From the NCBI RefSeq assembly GCF_042186555.1, contig NC_133327.1, forward strand, positions 331,770,495 through 331,834,494: a stretch of 64,000 bases of DNA, read 5' to 3'. This DNA comes from Aquarana catesbeiana (Eukaryota; Chordata; Amphibia; Anura; Ranidae). Shown here piece after piece: positions 33,515 to 44,750 of this stretch. The notes below the pieces were generated by a model. The model saw only the letters and a program-made list of their open reading frames with translations, did not search any database and was not told the DNA's origin. Every line of letters begins with the position of its first letter. The stretch's first letter is position 1. Made by a program: the position numbers and the translations under genes.

Positions 33515-35736
33515 ATGTCTGGAAGGCCAACAAGGAGAGGCAGACAGTCACAAGCCAATAAAAGAGTGCAAGCAGGCTCTGTGTCTAGAGGCAACAGTGC
33601 TGGTCACGGAGATGGTGCATCCTCATCAGCACGTGGCCGTGGGACACGCTTGTCCTTTTTGTCGGCAGCTGGCCGTGTTGAGTCGCAACATGTGGAAGAC
33701 TTGGTAGAGTGGATGACAAAGCCATCCTTAACCTCCTCATCCTCTCTCACCCAGGCTCAGGGTACTTTGTCTGGCAAAGCAGCTGCCAACGCGGCCTCTT
33801 CCCTCGGCTCAATGGCATCAGTCACTCCTTCCCTAGCCCCACCATGTCCTACTGAGGAGTCCCCCGAACTGTTTGACCACAGTGTTGGGTAGATGCTCCA
33901 GGAGGATGCCCAGCGTTTTGAAGGCTCCGATGATGGTACCCAGCTAGAGGAAGGCAGTAACATGAGCCCAGAGAGAGGGGGTGTCCAAGAAGGACAGCAA
34001 TTTGGCAATCATATTCCCCCAGCTGCAGCATACTGCCATACTGTGCTGATTTGTCCTTGGAACCAGCGGTGCTCCGTAGGCGTTCAAGGGGTTATGCAAG
34101 CAAGCAGGCAAAAAGATGCCATGCGGTGCTTGAGCTGGTGTGCTTGGAGGACAGGAGCCACACTGGGGCAGAGATTCTGTCAGCTCTGTAGGGGCAGGTT
34201 CAGAGGTGGTTGACGCCACGCCAGCTTAAGCCTGGAATGGCAACAATGGCACCAACCTCCTCTCCACCCTCCAACAGGGACAACTGACCCATGTGCCCTG
34301 TTTGGCTCACGTCCCTAACTTGGTGGTGCAGCGGTTCTTGGGCAGGTACCCAGGCTTACAGGATGTCCTGAGGCAAGAAAGGAAAGTCTGGGTGCATTTC
34401 TGCAGGTCATATAATGCCAGTGCTCGGCTGGCTGTCCTCCAAAAGGAATTTAACCTGCCCGAGAACCGCCTAATTTGTGACATGCCCACCAGGTGGAACT
34501 CAACATGGCCATACTGCAGCAGCTGCACACACAGCAGAGGGCCATCAATGAGTACCTATGCGACTATGGCACCAGGACAGGGTCAGGGGAGCTTGTTTTT
34601 TTATCTCCACTCCAGTGGGCTATGATCAGGGATGCATGCACTGTCCTGTTACAATTTGAGGAGGCCACGAGGATGGTGAACTGTGACAATGCATGCATCA
34701 GTGACACTGTCCCTCTTGTCCACCTGTTGGAGCACACGCTGCGTGGAATAATGAACAGGACACTTGAGGCAGAACAGAGGGAGGAAGAAGAGGACTTCCT
34801 TAGCTCTCAAGGCCCCCTTTATCCAGACAGTGTTCCTGCGTGCCCGCCGATCACACAGGAAGAGGACGAGGAGGAGGAGGATTGTGTCAGCATGGAGGTG
34901 GAGCCTGGCACTCATATCAGCAGCAGTCTTCAAGGGATCATTTACAGTCCGAAGAAACCCATGGACTTGTACGTGGCTGGGAGGAGGTGGATGCGGATCA
35001 AGTCATCCTTAGTGACCCAGAGGACTCTGGACCGAATGACTCAGCAAACCTATGCTGCATGGCCTCCCTGATCCTGCAAAGCCTGCGGAAGCATCCTCGT
35101 ATTCGTGGTGTCAAGGGGAGGGATGATTACTGGCTGGCAACCCTCCTTGATCCACGTTACAAGGGTAAGGTTGCGGACCTTATCTTGCCGTCGCAGAGGG
35201 AGCAGAGGATGAAACATCTTCGGGAGGCCTTGCAGAAAGGTTTGTGCAACGCATTTCCAGAGCCTAGGAGGTTACAATTTCCTGGTCCTCCTGGGCAACG
35301 TGTTGCTGAGGCTTCGGTCAGTCACAGAAGGAGTAGTGGAGAAGATGGCCATCTGACCAATGTGTTCAAACAATTTTTTAGTCCGCAGCCCCAAGGTCTG
35401 ATTGGTTCCAGCAACCATCGCCAGTGTCTGATTCACATGGTGCAGGATTACCTAGGGGCAAGATCAGACTTGGACACCTTTCCCACCGAAAATCCTCTGG
35501 GTTACTGGGTCTCGAAGATGGATCACTGGCCAGAGCTTGCACAGTATGCAATTGAGCTACTGGCCTGTCCTGCATCCAGCGTTCTTTCGGAAAGCACATT
35601 CAGTGCTGCTGGAGGCTTTGTAACTGATCACAGGGTGCGCCTGTCCACCGAATCGGTCGATCGGCTGACTTTTATAAAAACGAATCAGTCTTGGATCACC
35701 AGCTACCAAGCACCTGATGCTGATGTAACCGACTGA
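33515..35736 (+). pseudogene. hAT transposase, broken
   Basis: From ATG 33515 a Ser/Arg-rich N-terminus (MSGRPTRRGRQSQANKRVQA) is open to an in-frame TAG at 33890-33892. The frame then continues (MLQEDAQRFEG..) and shifts at least three times before 34900. The hAT core is recognisable: PCLAHVPNLVVQRFLGRYPG, DMPTRWNSTW, LLEHTLRGIM, then YWLATLLDPRYKGKVADLIL. The C-terminal dimerisation domain is WPELAQYAIELLACPASSVL through TFSAAGGFVTDHRVRLSTES to the stop at 35736. An acidic insert (EEDEEEED) interrupts the middle, and the region near 34213-34293 appears deleted. It would cut and reinsert the element, leaving 8-bp duplications; this copy is non-functional. Confidence 0.9.
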
Positions 35737-35839
35737 TTTTTTTAAATGTGAGACTGCCTATGCTGATGCTGAGTGACTATCCTGTTATGCTGAGTGACAA
35801 TCCTATTCCTCCTCAATTTTCATGCTGATAGCTTTTAAG

Positions 35840-36880
35840 AACATTTTTGGTTCTGGGCACCGCCACCAGTGGCCAAGGCCCAATTTTTCTGCCCCTGTTT
35901 AACAGGGGTGTGTAATTACAATTTTTGATGCAATACTTTGCAGCAGGGCTCATTCCTGCGGTCCAACTATAGCAGCTTTGAGGGGCTGCAGTGTTGTGGC
36001 AGCAGTGGCTAAGGCCCAATTTTCTGCCCCTGTTTAACAGGGGCGTGTAATTACAATTTTTGATGCAATACTTTGCAGCAGGGCTCATTCCTGCACTCCA
36101 ACTAGAGTTTCTGTGAGGGGTTGCAGTGTTGCGGCACCAGCACCAGTGCCCAAGGCCCAATTTTTCAGCCCTTCTTTAACAGGGGCGTGTAATTACAATT
36201 TTTGATGCAATACTTTGTAGCAGGGCTCATTCCTGCGCTCCAACTAGAGTATCTGTGAGGGGTTGCAGTGTTGTGGCACCAGCACCGGTGCCCAAGGCCC
36301 AATTTTTCAGCCCCTGTTTAACAGGGGCGTATAATTACAATTTTTGATGCAATACTTTGCAGCAGGGCTCATTCCTGCGCTCCATTTATAGCATCTGTGA
36401 GGGGTTGCAGTGTTGTGGCACCAGTGCCTCAGGCCCAATTTTTCTGCCCCTGTTAAACAGGGACATGTAATTACAATTATTGATCTAATATTTCACAGCA
36501 GGGCCCATTCCTGCGCTCACCCTGAGTAACTGTGAGAGCTTACAGTGTTGTGGCAACACCACCACCACCACCAAAGGCCCAATGTTTCTGCCCCTGTTCA
36601 ACAGGTGCATGTAATTACAATTCTTGATATAATATTTCACAGCAGGGCCCGTTCCAGCGCCCACGAAGAGTAACTGTGAGGACTTACAGTGTTGTGGCAC
36701 CAGCACCACCACCACCACCAAAGGCCCAATTTTCCTACCACTGTTCAACAATGGCATGTAATTATAAATCTTGATCTAATATTTCACAGCAGGGCCCGCT
36801 TCTGCGCCCACCAAGAGTAACTGTGAGGGCTTACAGTGTTGTGGCAACACCAACACCTAAGGTCCAAATTTCTGCAGAGT
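35840..36880. repeat. 135-150-bp tandem array in the hAT 3' region
   Basis: Seven units around taattacaatttttgatgca and cagcagggctcattcctgcg, spaced 135, 142 and 142 bases in the first copies and drifting later (ending near a ccaccaccacc run). It starts about 100 bases after the transposase stop. Confidence 0.95.
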
Positions 36881-37605
36881 ATATAGGGCAGGCCCCTACT
36901 CAAACATCCAACTTGCAAACGACTCCTACTTGCAAAAGAAAGGAGACAACAGGAAGTGCAATGAAATCTACCCCTAGGAAGGGAAATTCTCTCCTGTAAG
37001 AGTTATTATGGGAAAAACGTGTTCACTAATGCTTTATCACCAATCCTTGTTTCACTAAAAACCCCAAATTTTCAAAAAACATTTGTCAATGGGACAGAAA
37101 GTGAGGTGAAATCTTTGAAGAGGTGCACGGACAGCAAAACAAATGTTACAGGGGTGATAACCCTTCCCTATGTTTTCCAAAAAGCTTAAAAATAGATTTT
37201 TTGTCTGGAGCTACACTTTAAAAATGTACCAGTTCAAAATTACAAACAGATTCTACTTAACAACAAACCTACAGTCCCTGTCTTGTTTGCACCGCCTGTA
37301 TACTGCTGTTCAGAGTATATAGGGCCTGGGGGCCCCATGCCTTTCCTTTTTTTAATTTGGGTGCGGGGTTCCCCTTAATATCCATGGAAGACCCAAAGGG
37401 CCTGGTAATGGGCTGGGGGGGTACCCATGCCGTTTGTCTCACTGATTTTCATCCATATTGCCGGGACCCAACAATACATTAAAGCCGCAAGCAGTTTTAA
37501 ATTACTTTTATTCCTTTACAAATGTCATTTGTGCAGGGACTGTTCTAAGCATGGGCAACACGCGTGACTTTACAGGCATACTATAGACACCCCCAGGTAG
37601 GATAT
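36881..37605. other. hAT 3' non-coding sequence
   Basis: No ORF. It continues the element to gatatttaa at 37601-37609, where the TTAA insertion begins; the hAT sequence resumes at 48585 with ttaaaggaatatttcac. Confidence 0.7.
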
Positions 37606-38645
37606 TTAACCACATCCCGCCCGCCCTATAGCGGATTGACATCCGGGAAGTGGTTCCGTTATCCTGACTGGGCGTCATATGACGTCCAGCAGGATAACAT
37701 GCCGCCGCGCGCCCCCGGGGACGTGCATCGTGGCGATAGGTGGAGCGGTGTCTCAGCCTGACACACCGCTACACCGATCTTGGTAAAGGCGGAGCTACGC
37801 ACTTACGTCATTTCCGGGTACGGAGCGAGAGAGCCTGGAACGCAGCTGGACCGCACGCTGCGGTGAATTACTTCCTGGCTTTCGGCTTCACCCATAGTGT
37901 AGTGTTACATGCTTTTAATTTCTCCCATGTGGGGAGCTTTTTTACGGTAATAAAGTTTTAATTTAATTACTACACTATGAGGTGGCATCTCTTTTTATGA
38001 GGATTTCTTTGGGGAGCCCTGTCTTGGACGTGGTATAAGGAGGTGGTACAAAGAGGCTATTTGGAAACACCTGGGAGAGAGGACATCCTATCTCAGTGAC
38101 CACGGGATATCGGCCAAAAGGACGGGATTGGGATCCTGAAGTGTCTGTTACCCCTGCAGGGGTAGTGGGAGTCGGTGAGTGGGGAGCCAAAAGGGGGAGC
38201 ACAGAAGTCACGGATTTTTCATCTATAAGGGCACCACAGTCACCAAGCTCTTGGAACCTTTTTTTTTTTTTTTTTATCTGCTAATTGCAATCTGGGACGT
38301 ATCACGTGTGACAGTTTTTTGTGTTTTTTATTTTTTATTATTTTTTCTTTATTCAATTATGTTGAGACACATTGTGTAGATCGTTTGGATACATATTTTT
38401 TGGATTTGATTGCACTGGTATACAACTTTTTTGCATATTTATATACATATAATTTTCTGCTATTTGCAGTTTGGGATGCATTACTTGTGACAGAACATTT
38501 TTTCTATCCATATAAGCTATTACACATTGGGTACATAACAATTTTTTGGATTTGATTGCACTATTATATTAATTTTTATATTTTTTGCATATATATATGT
38601 TGGAATCATCATATTAGCTGCATAGTGTATCAGCAGCCACACTTA

Positions 38646-38686
38646 TGCCGCGTACACACGGTCGGACTTTTCGTCTACAAAAGTCC
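38646..38686. repeat. Harbinger left terminal inverted repeat
   Basis: 41 bases starting tgccgcgtacacacggtcgg, an exact inverse of 47118-47158. A second inner copy of the acaaaagtccgacag theme follows. Confidence 0.97.
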
Positions 38687-38824
38687 GACAGCCTGTCCGA
38701 CAGACTTCCGACGTACCTTCGGCGGACTTGCGGCAGACTTTCTTACGAACGGACTTGCACACACACGACCACACAAAAGTACGACAGCCTAGTACGCGGT
38801 GACGTACACCAAGTCCGACGAGAC

Positions 38825-38830
38825 TATAAA
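38825..38830 (+). promoter_or_regulatory. TATA box of the Harbinger transposase gene
   Basis: gactataaaacggaag lies about 320 bases before the transposase ATG and just inside the left end. No ORF lies between, so this is the likely core promoter. Confidence 0.6.
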
Positions 38831-39143
38831 ACGGAAGTTCAATAGCCCGTACGACACCCTTTGGGCTCCTTCTGCTAATCTCGTGTTTATCTCGTGTTAG
38901 TAGAAGTTTGGTGAGAGACGATTCGCGCTTGTGAGACTCGTATTTTTCAGTTCGTTTTAACTGTTGTTCAGTCTGTGCTTGTGAGGTTTGTATCTGCTTT
39001 TCAGTGCGTTTGGTCAGTTGGCATTGAGAAATCTTTGTTTTATTGGCCGCTCGTTCCTGATTTTCAGGTCGTTCTTCACAGGCCTTGCTGTTCTTCAGTG
39101 CGTTCTGTTTAGTGCGTTCTGACCAGCCGACCGTTTTGAAGCC

Positions 39144-41434
39144 ATGTTACCTGTACGTACTCGTCGTAGAGCTCGTGCATTGTATGTGCTTGGTGCTGTA
39201 GTTTATTCTTCAGCCCAAGACCAGTCCATGAACAGGGCGAGGAGGAGTTCATGGACCAAGAATTGGTTGCTTCAGCGTGACCAGTTCTGTCACATGCCTT
39301 TGCTCCGTGAGATCCGTGAGAATAATCCTGAGGATTTCAGGAACTTTCTCCGGATGACGGACCCCGTTTTTGACCGTTTGTTGGCTTTGCTGACCCCCTA
39401 TATCAGCAGGCAGGATACCTGCATGAGGCAAGCCATCACTCCGGAGCAGAGGCTGGTCGCTACCTTGCGGTATTTGGCCACAGGGAGAAGCCTGCAGGAC
39501 CTTAAGTTCTCGACAGGCATCTCCCCCCAGGCTCTGGGGATCATTATCCCAGAGACCTGTTCTGCCATCATACAGGTCCTGCAGAAGGACTATATTAAGG
39601 TAAGATATTTTTCTTTTATTAGTATCACATGTTCTTTTATGTAATCTTTGATAATGTGATGTATTTCTTGCTTCAAACACTACTTACCATCATTGCAATA
39701 TAGTGTGAATGTCCCCTTTTTATCCTCACACATGCTGGAATTTTTTACTGTTATTTTTTGTCATGCATGTATATTTTCCTTCTATAACCTTCCCAGCATG
39801 AAGTGATGGGAACATATCCACCTAGTCTACTCATTTGGAATGTATTTTGTTTGAGTGTATTTAGTGTGCTGCTAATGAGCAATTATCTAGATTTCACAAC
39901 CCCCCACCCCCCCCCACCTAAACTCACTCCAAATAGTGTGCTGCTAATGAGCAATTATCTAGATTTCACAACCCCCCCCCCCCACCTAAACTCACTCCAA
40001 ATAGTGTGCTGCTAATGAGCAATTATCTAGATTTCACAACCCCCCCCCCCACCTAAACTCACTCCAAATAGTGTGCTGCTAATGAGCAATTATCTAGATT
40101 TCACAACCCCCCCACCCCCACCCTCGTTAAAATTTGCTGGAATGTTCTGTGGTGTTGATTTGTCTAAAGCAAATATATGTTGCACTTTGCAAAATGCATG
40201 TGCACTCTACAAGTGCATTTGTTCCAGTGCTTTAGTAAATGAGCAGAAGCTCTGCTGATTTCCATCATCAAATCATATGCAAGCCTCAAAGTGTTTTCAT
40301 TAATTGCCCTTGCATGTGATTGTGTACTCCTTGCAACATGAATGCCTTTTTACATTACCTCATTTACTGTAAGCTGGTTAGCAACTGCACCTGCAGAGTG
40401 CGACAACTGCAGTCTTGTAGCCTTTTTAGTCCCTAAATTCCTGCGTGTCCTAAAAGTAATTTTTTTTAGGGATTTCACAACCCCCTAAAATGTAATCAAT
40501 GTTCCATCAGAGGGGGTGACCAATCTGATAAGTGTGCCTTTCCATATTAGTTATTCCAGAACAATTAAATTATTGAATGTTATACTGATGCTGGGGAATA
40601 ATGTTTTTAATTGTCTAATTTTCTTGCAATGTTAGCTTCCAAATTAATTGATTTTGTTTTTCTTGTTTGATTTCCCAGTTTCCTTCAACGCCACAGGAAT
40701 GGCAGACTGTGGCATCCCATTTTGCCAGCCGTTGGGACTTTCCCAATTGTGGAGGGGCTATAGATGGGAAACATGTCCACATTGTGCCACCACCCCATTC
40801 GGGGTCATATTATTTTAATTATAAGGGGTTCCACAGTATTGTTTTAATGGCGGTGGTGTCGGCACACTATGATTTTTTATATGTGGACGTGGGGAAGAAT
40901 GGCCGGATGTCGGATGGAGGAGTATTTGCCCAGACGGAGTTCTGCCAGCGTCTCCAGAGTGGTGGCCTGGGATTGCCACCTGATGAGGATAACGTGGAAG
41001 GACTCCCCTTTGTCTTCATTGCCGATGAAGCCTTCGCTCTCAGCAAGCACCTCATGAGGCCATTCCCCCAAAGAACCCTCACCCCGGAGAGGAGGGTTTT
41101 TAATTACCGGCTGGCCAGAGCTAGAAGAGTGGTTGAGAATGCGTTTGGAATTCTGGCCAGCCGGTTCCGCCTGTTTCAAACAGCCATTAATTTGGCGGAA
41201 TACAAACTTAATTTTATCGTTTTATCGTGCTGCATTCTGCACAACTTTTTAAATAAGCATTCGCCAAATTATATAGGCACAGTTGGGCCTGAGGCCGGAC
41301 AAATAGAAGCCAACCTTACAGGCCTGGATACTGTCCGTACTGGCTTGGCCCCCCAAAGTGCCCGTCAAGTTAGACAGCAATATGTTAATTATTTTATGGG
41401 TAGGGGGGCCATTGCAATGGGCCAGGATATATAA
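39144..41434 (+). CDS. Harbinger transposase (HARBI1-like), two exons, intact
   Basis: Exon 1 is 39144-39599 (152 codons, donor aag|gtaaga). Exon 2 is 40679-41434 (acceptor tttcccag), joined in phase 0 to give 403 residues with no stop. Exon 1 holds a helical N-terminal region (ITPEQRLVATLRYLATGRSL..GISPQALGII) that in this family forms a DNA-binding helix-turn-helix. Exon 2 is the DDE_4 nuclease, with likely catalytic D181 (GGAIDGKH), D268 (FIADEAF) and E305 (RVVENAFG). The protein cuts at the terminal repeats and inserts at TWA sites. The start is the first ATG after a TATA box at 38825; an aataaa signal follows the stop within 15 bases. The 1.1-kb intron has collected a C-rich repeat and a MITE. 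HARBI1 relatives are usually 340-440 residues long. Confidence 0.93.
39864..40120. repeat. 67-72-bp tandem repeat with C-runs
   Basis: Four units starting gtgtgctgctaatgagcaat at 39864, 39936, 40004 and 40071, each with a variable run of C. It lies in the transposase intron. Confidence 0.95.
40150..40400. repeat. Probable MITE in the transposase intron
   Basis: The core gctctgctgatttccatcat, cccttgcatgtgattgtgta and flanking ttgtctaaagcaaat / tgctttagtaaatgag resemble the foldbacks at 26074-26309 and 61870-62104. The terminal pairing is weaker here. Confidence 0.5.
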
Positions 41435-41837
41435 TTTTTGACAATAAAAAAATTATTGATGAAATCTTGCATTATATTTATTGCTTGCCTTTCTTTTGGG
41501 CTGTCTCCTAGGTTATGGTCGAGCAGTTGTAGTGCCAACTGTATTGTAATTTTAAATGTCTAAATAAGCTCCATTGCCACTGTAAACAACTTTTTTACAA
41601 TTATAACTAAAATGATACTGAGCCTTGAAATAACAAACCACACATTTATTTAATTCCTATAAGGAGATGTTTTTATTAATGGTTGTTATGCATTCCGTTC
41701 TGCATTTAGTATAAAATGTTCATAGACAAAAATAGAATGATATCTTAATAATGTAGCAAAATATAATTATATCTAAATATTTATACCTAATCCACAAAAA
41801 AATATTTTTGGCTTTTTGATTTTCACAAACAGGCTTT

Positions 41838-42262
41838 TTTTTTTGTTTTTTTAAAATCAAGTTTTTTATTTTTTTTGTTTTTTTAAAATCAAGTTTTTTA
41901 TTTTTTTGGTTTTTTAAAATCAAGTTTTTTATTTTTTTTGGTTTTTTAAAATCAAGTTTTTTATTTTTTTTGTTTTTTTTTAAATCAAGTTTTTTATTTT
42001 TTTTTGTTTTTTAAAATCAAGTTTTTTATTTTTTTTGGTTTTTTAAAATCAAGTTTTTTATTTTTTTGGTTTTTTAAAATCAAGTTTTTTATTTTTTTTG
42101 GTTTTTTAAAATCAAGTTTTTTATTTTTTTGGTTTTTTAAAATCAAGTTTTTTATTTTTTTTGGTTTTTTAAAATCAAGTTTTTTATTTTTTTTGGTTTT
42201 TTAAAATCAAGTTTTTTATTTTTTTTGGTTTTTTAAAATCAAGTTTTTTATTTTTTTTGTTT
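41838..42262. repeat. 31-bp A/T minisatellite
   Basis: About 13 copies of a unit made of ttttttaaaatcaag plus a T-run, between the tails of the convergent transposase and Myb-like genes. ORFs on both strands (Lys/Asn/Leu or Phe-rich) are repeat artefacts. Confidence 0.97.
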
Positions 42263-42454
42263 TGTGTTTTTTTGAAAATCAATTATTTTTTTGTGGATTT
42301 TTGAGGTATTTACGAGAAACAGCCCTCCTTTTTTACATTAGGTTAAACAGCCATTTATGTTCTGCCAAAAAAAAAAAAGAGAAGGCCCAGAATGGGGTCA
42401 GCAAAACAGGAAATGAAGGACATGATTGATGTTTTGGGGTTTAAAAAAGGGCAT

Positions 42455-43357
42455 TTAGATTCGACCCAAAACATCAATCATGTCCTTCATTTCCTGCTGC
42501 ATACAATCCAGCCGATTCCGCATTTGATCGATCTCCCCATTCCAGGCCATGATTTGAGCAATTAGCCGTTGGGCACTGTCTGTGGTGAAATAGTCACTTG
42601 GACCTAAAGTGGAATGAAAAAAAAAATATGTTTAGAAATATGCACACATAAGTTTACCTTACCATAAAGCTGGTGTCTCAAACACTGACCTGGTGGGGTG
42701 CCCATGTCGCATACTTCATGAACATCCTCGGGGGTGGCGCTGTTGCTTGACTCCAGCACAACCAGATCACCTAAAATAGAGTAGAAAAATTACATAAAAT
42801 AAAAGGCAGCCATGCATAGATTACCGTAAGCTGGTGTGTCAGACACTCACCTGGTGGGGTGCCCATGTCGCCCACCTCTCCTTCCTCCACATCCTCAATG
42901 GGACTTGGGCTTATTTCCCAATCATGTTTTGCTTGGGGTGGACTGTCTTCTGGTTGTTGGCTGAGTGATTTTTCCCCTATGTGAAACAAAAAATTAATAA
43001 TCTAATTAGCACACAGATATTTTAGTACATAGTAATTTTCCAACATTTGTAATGAAGTGGTTTGTGTAGAGTTCCTATTTTACCTCAATATTTAAAATTA
43101 GAAAGACATATCGGATAGCTAGATATCAATATCTCAAAATATAGTTAATAATCTTTTGATCTCTCTCTATATCTGGAACAAAATCTCTAAATATCTAACT
43201 AAATGTAAAGCCAAAAAATTAAGATAACTTCAAATCTTCAAAAAGAATGTTTTACATTTCTATATCTATCTATCTACCTATCTCTATATTTCTCTCTCTC
43301 TATATATTTCTCTCTCTCTCTCTATATATCTCTATATCTATATCTATATCTATCTCT

Positions 43358-43437
<80 letters not shown>

Positions 43438-44142
43438 CTCTATAGTTATATATATATATATAGTTATATATATATAACTATATATATATATAACTAGATA
43501 TATATATAACTAGATATATATATATATATATATATATGTGTATATATATATATATGTATATATGTGTATATATATATGTATATATATGTATATGTATATA
43601 TATATATGTATATATATATATGTATATGTATATATATATATATGTATATATGTATATATAGATATATATCTATAGATATGTAACGAGGTTTCTTAAAAGA
43701 TCGTTTAAAACGATGAACAAAAAATCGGATAGGAAGGAAAAGCACATGGAGCAGTATACAAGGTAATAAACACAAGAGAAAAACACGACAAGTACTTACT
43801 TTTTTTAAGAACTTTCCGGATACGTCGGTATTGATCCGGCTCCCTGAGTTTCAGGTCAGACCATCTTTTTCGCAGTTGATCTTTGGAGCGCTGGACCCCA
43901 AAAGATGCCTGCAAAGTCTCCACGACCTTCGCCATTATTTTGGCCTTGCGCAAATTTGGCCGTGCGTACGGCCCATATTTGCCATCATAGTCGTCTTTGT
44001 GAAGAATGGCCACCATCTCCACCATCTCTTTAAAACTCATATTAGAGGCCTTAAATCTAGGCCTCATAGATTTCGCTGACGTTCCAGCCTCCGGGCTGTC
44101 TCCACTACCTGAGGTCGTCAACATTTCAGGTGTCTCCGCCAT
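42455..44142 (-). CDS. Harbinger Myb/SANT-like protein, four exons
   Basis: Exons on the minus strand are 44142-43800, 42976-42851, 42770-42690 and 42603-42455. All have gt/ag borders (gtaagt, gtgagt, gtcagt donors) and join in phase 1, giving 232 residues ending DMIDVLGRI. After an acidic/Ser N-terminus, residues ~30-110 form a Myb/SANT-like trihelix (FKEMVEMVAILHKDDY, KAKIMAKVVETLQASF, RSKDQLRKRWSDLK). The middle is acidic (EDVEEGEVGDMGTPPG, then a second ..VCDMGTPPG copy from exon 3, suggesting exon duplication). The C-terminus is a predicted coiled coil. In known Harbinger elements a Myb-like partner binds the ends and carries the transposase into the nucleus. It is transcribed divergently from the MADF gene. 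Confidence 0.88.
43353..43680. repeat. (AT)n and (ATAC/ATGT) microsatellite in Myb intron 1
   Basis: A pure AT run at about 43360-43430, followed by tatata/tatgta/gatata mixtures to 43680. Upstream ctctctctat repeats begin near 43260. Confidence 0.98.
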
Positions 44143-44175
44143 TCTTTAACTCCACTACGCGCCGTAACAAAAAAT

Positions 44176-44556
44176 GGGCGGAGAACATGAGTTAAAATCG
44201 AACGTCAGGGGCGGGCGACGCAGGCGGAGTTTCACACATGCGTAGTGTCTAAAGAGGGGCCTTGCGCACGTGTCGTACGTACGTTCTGTGCGTCGAATTA
44301 GGGGGCGGAGAACATGAGTTAATTTCGAACGTCAGGGGCGGGCGACGCAGGCGGAGTTTCACACATGCGTAGTGTATAAAGAGGGGCCTTGCGCACGTGT
44401 CGTACGTACGTTCTGTGCGTCGAATTAGGGGGCGGAGAACATGAGTTAATTTCGAACGTCAGGGGCGGGCGACGCAGGCGGAGTTTCACACATGCGTAGT
44501 GTATGAAGAGGGCCCTTGCGCACGTGTCGTACGAACGTTCTGTGCGTAGGTGATAG
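44176..44556. promoter_or_regulatory. Triple 127-bp CpG-rich repeat, likely bidirectional promoter
   Basis: Three near-identical units start gggcggagaacatgagtt at 44176, 44303 and 44430. Each contains gcgggcgacgcaggcggag, acgtgtcgtacgtacgttc and a TATA-like spot (tctaaagag, tataaagag and tatgaagag in units 1-3). They fill the gap between the Myb ATG (44142, minus) and the 5' exon of the MADF gene (donor aag|gtaatt at about 44582, plus). Placement supports a shared promoter; repeat number could tune it. Function is inferred. Confidence 0.6.
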
Positions 44557-44750
44557 TGGACCAGGACGTTACAAAACGAAGGTAATTTTAAATATATTTT
44601 TTTTGGGTTTTATGGTCATGACTTTGTAGCAAGCGGCCTATATGGCTTGATAGATTGATGAGGCCTACATAGGGAGAAGATGATGAGGGGTTAGCCGAAA
44701 CCTATAATAAAAGTGTTTTTTGTCTTGTGACTTCATCTTTTCCAGATATA

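Noticed and set aside
43247..43775. Ile/Tyr/Ser ORFs on both strands
   Set aside because: AT and CT microsatellites in the Myb intron.
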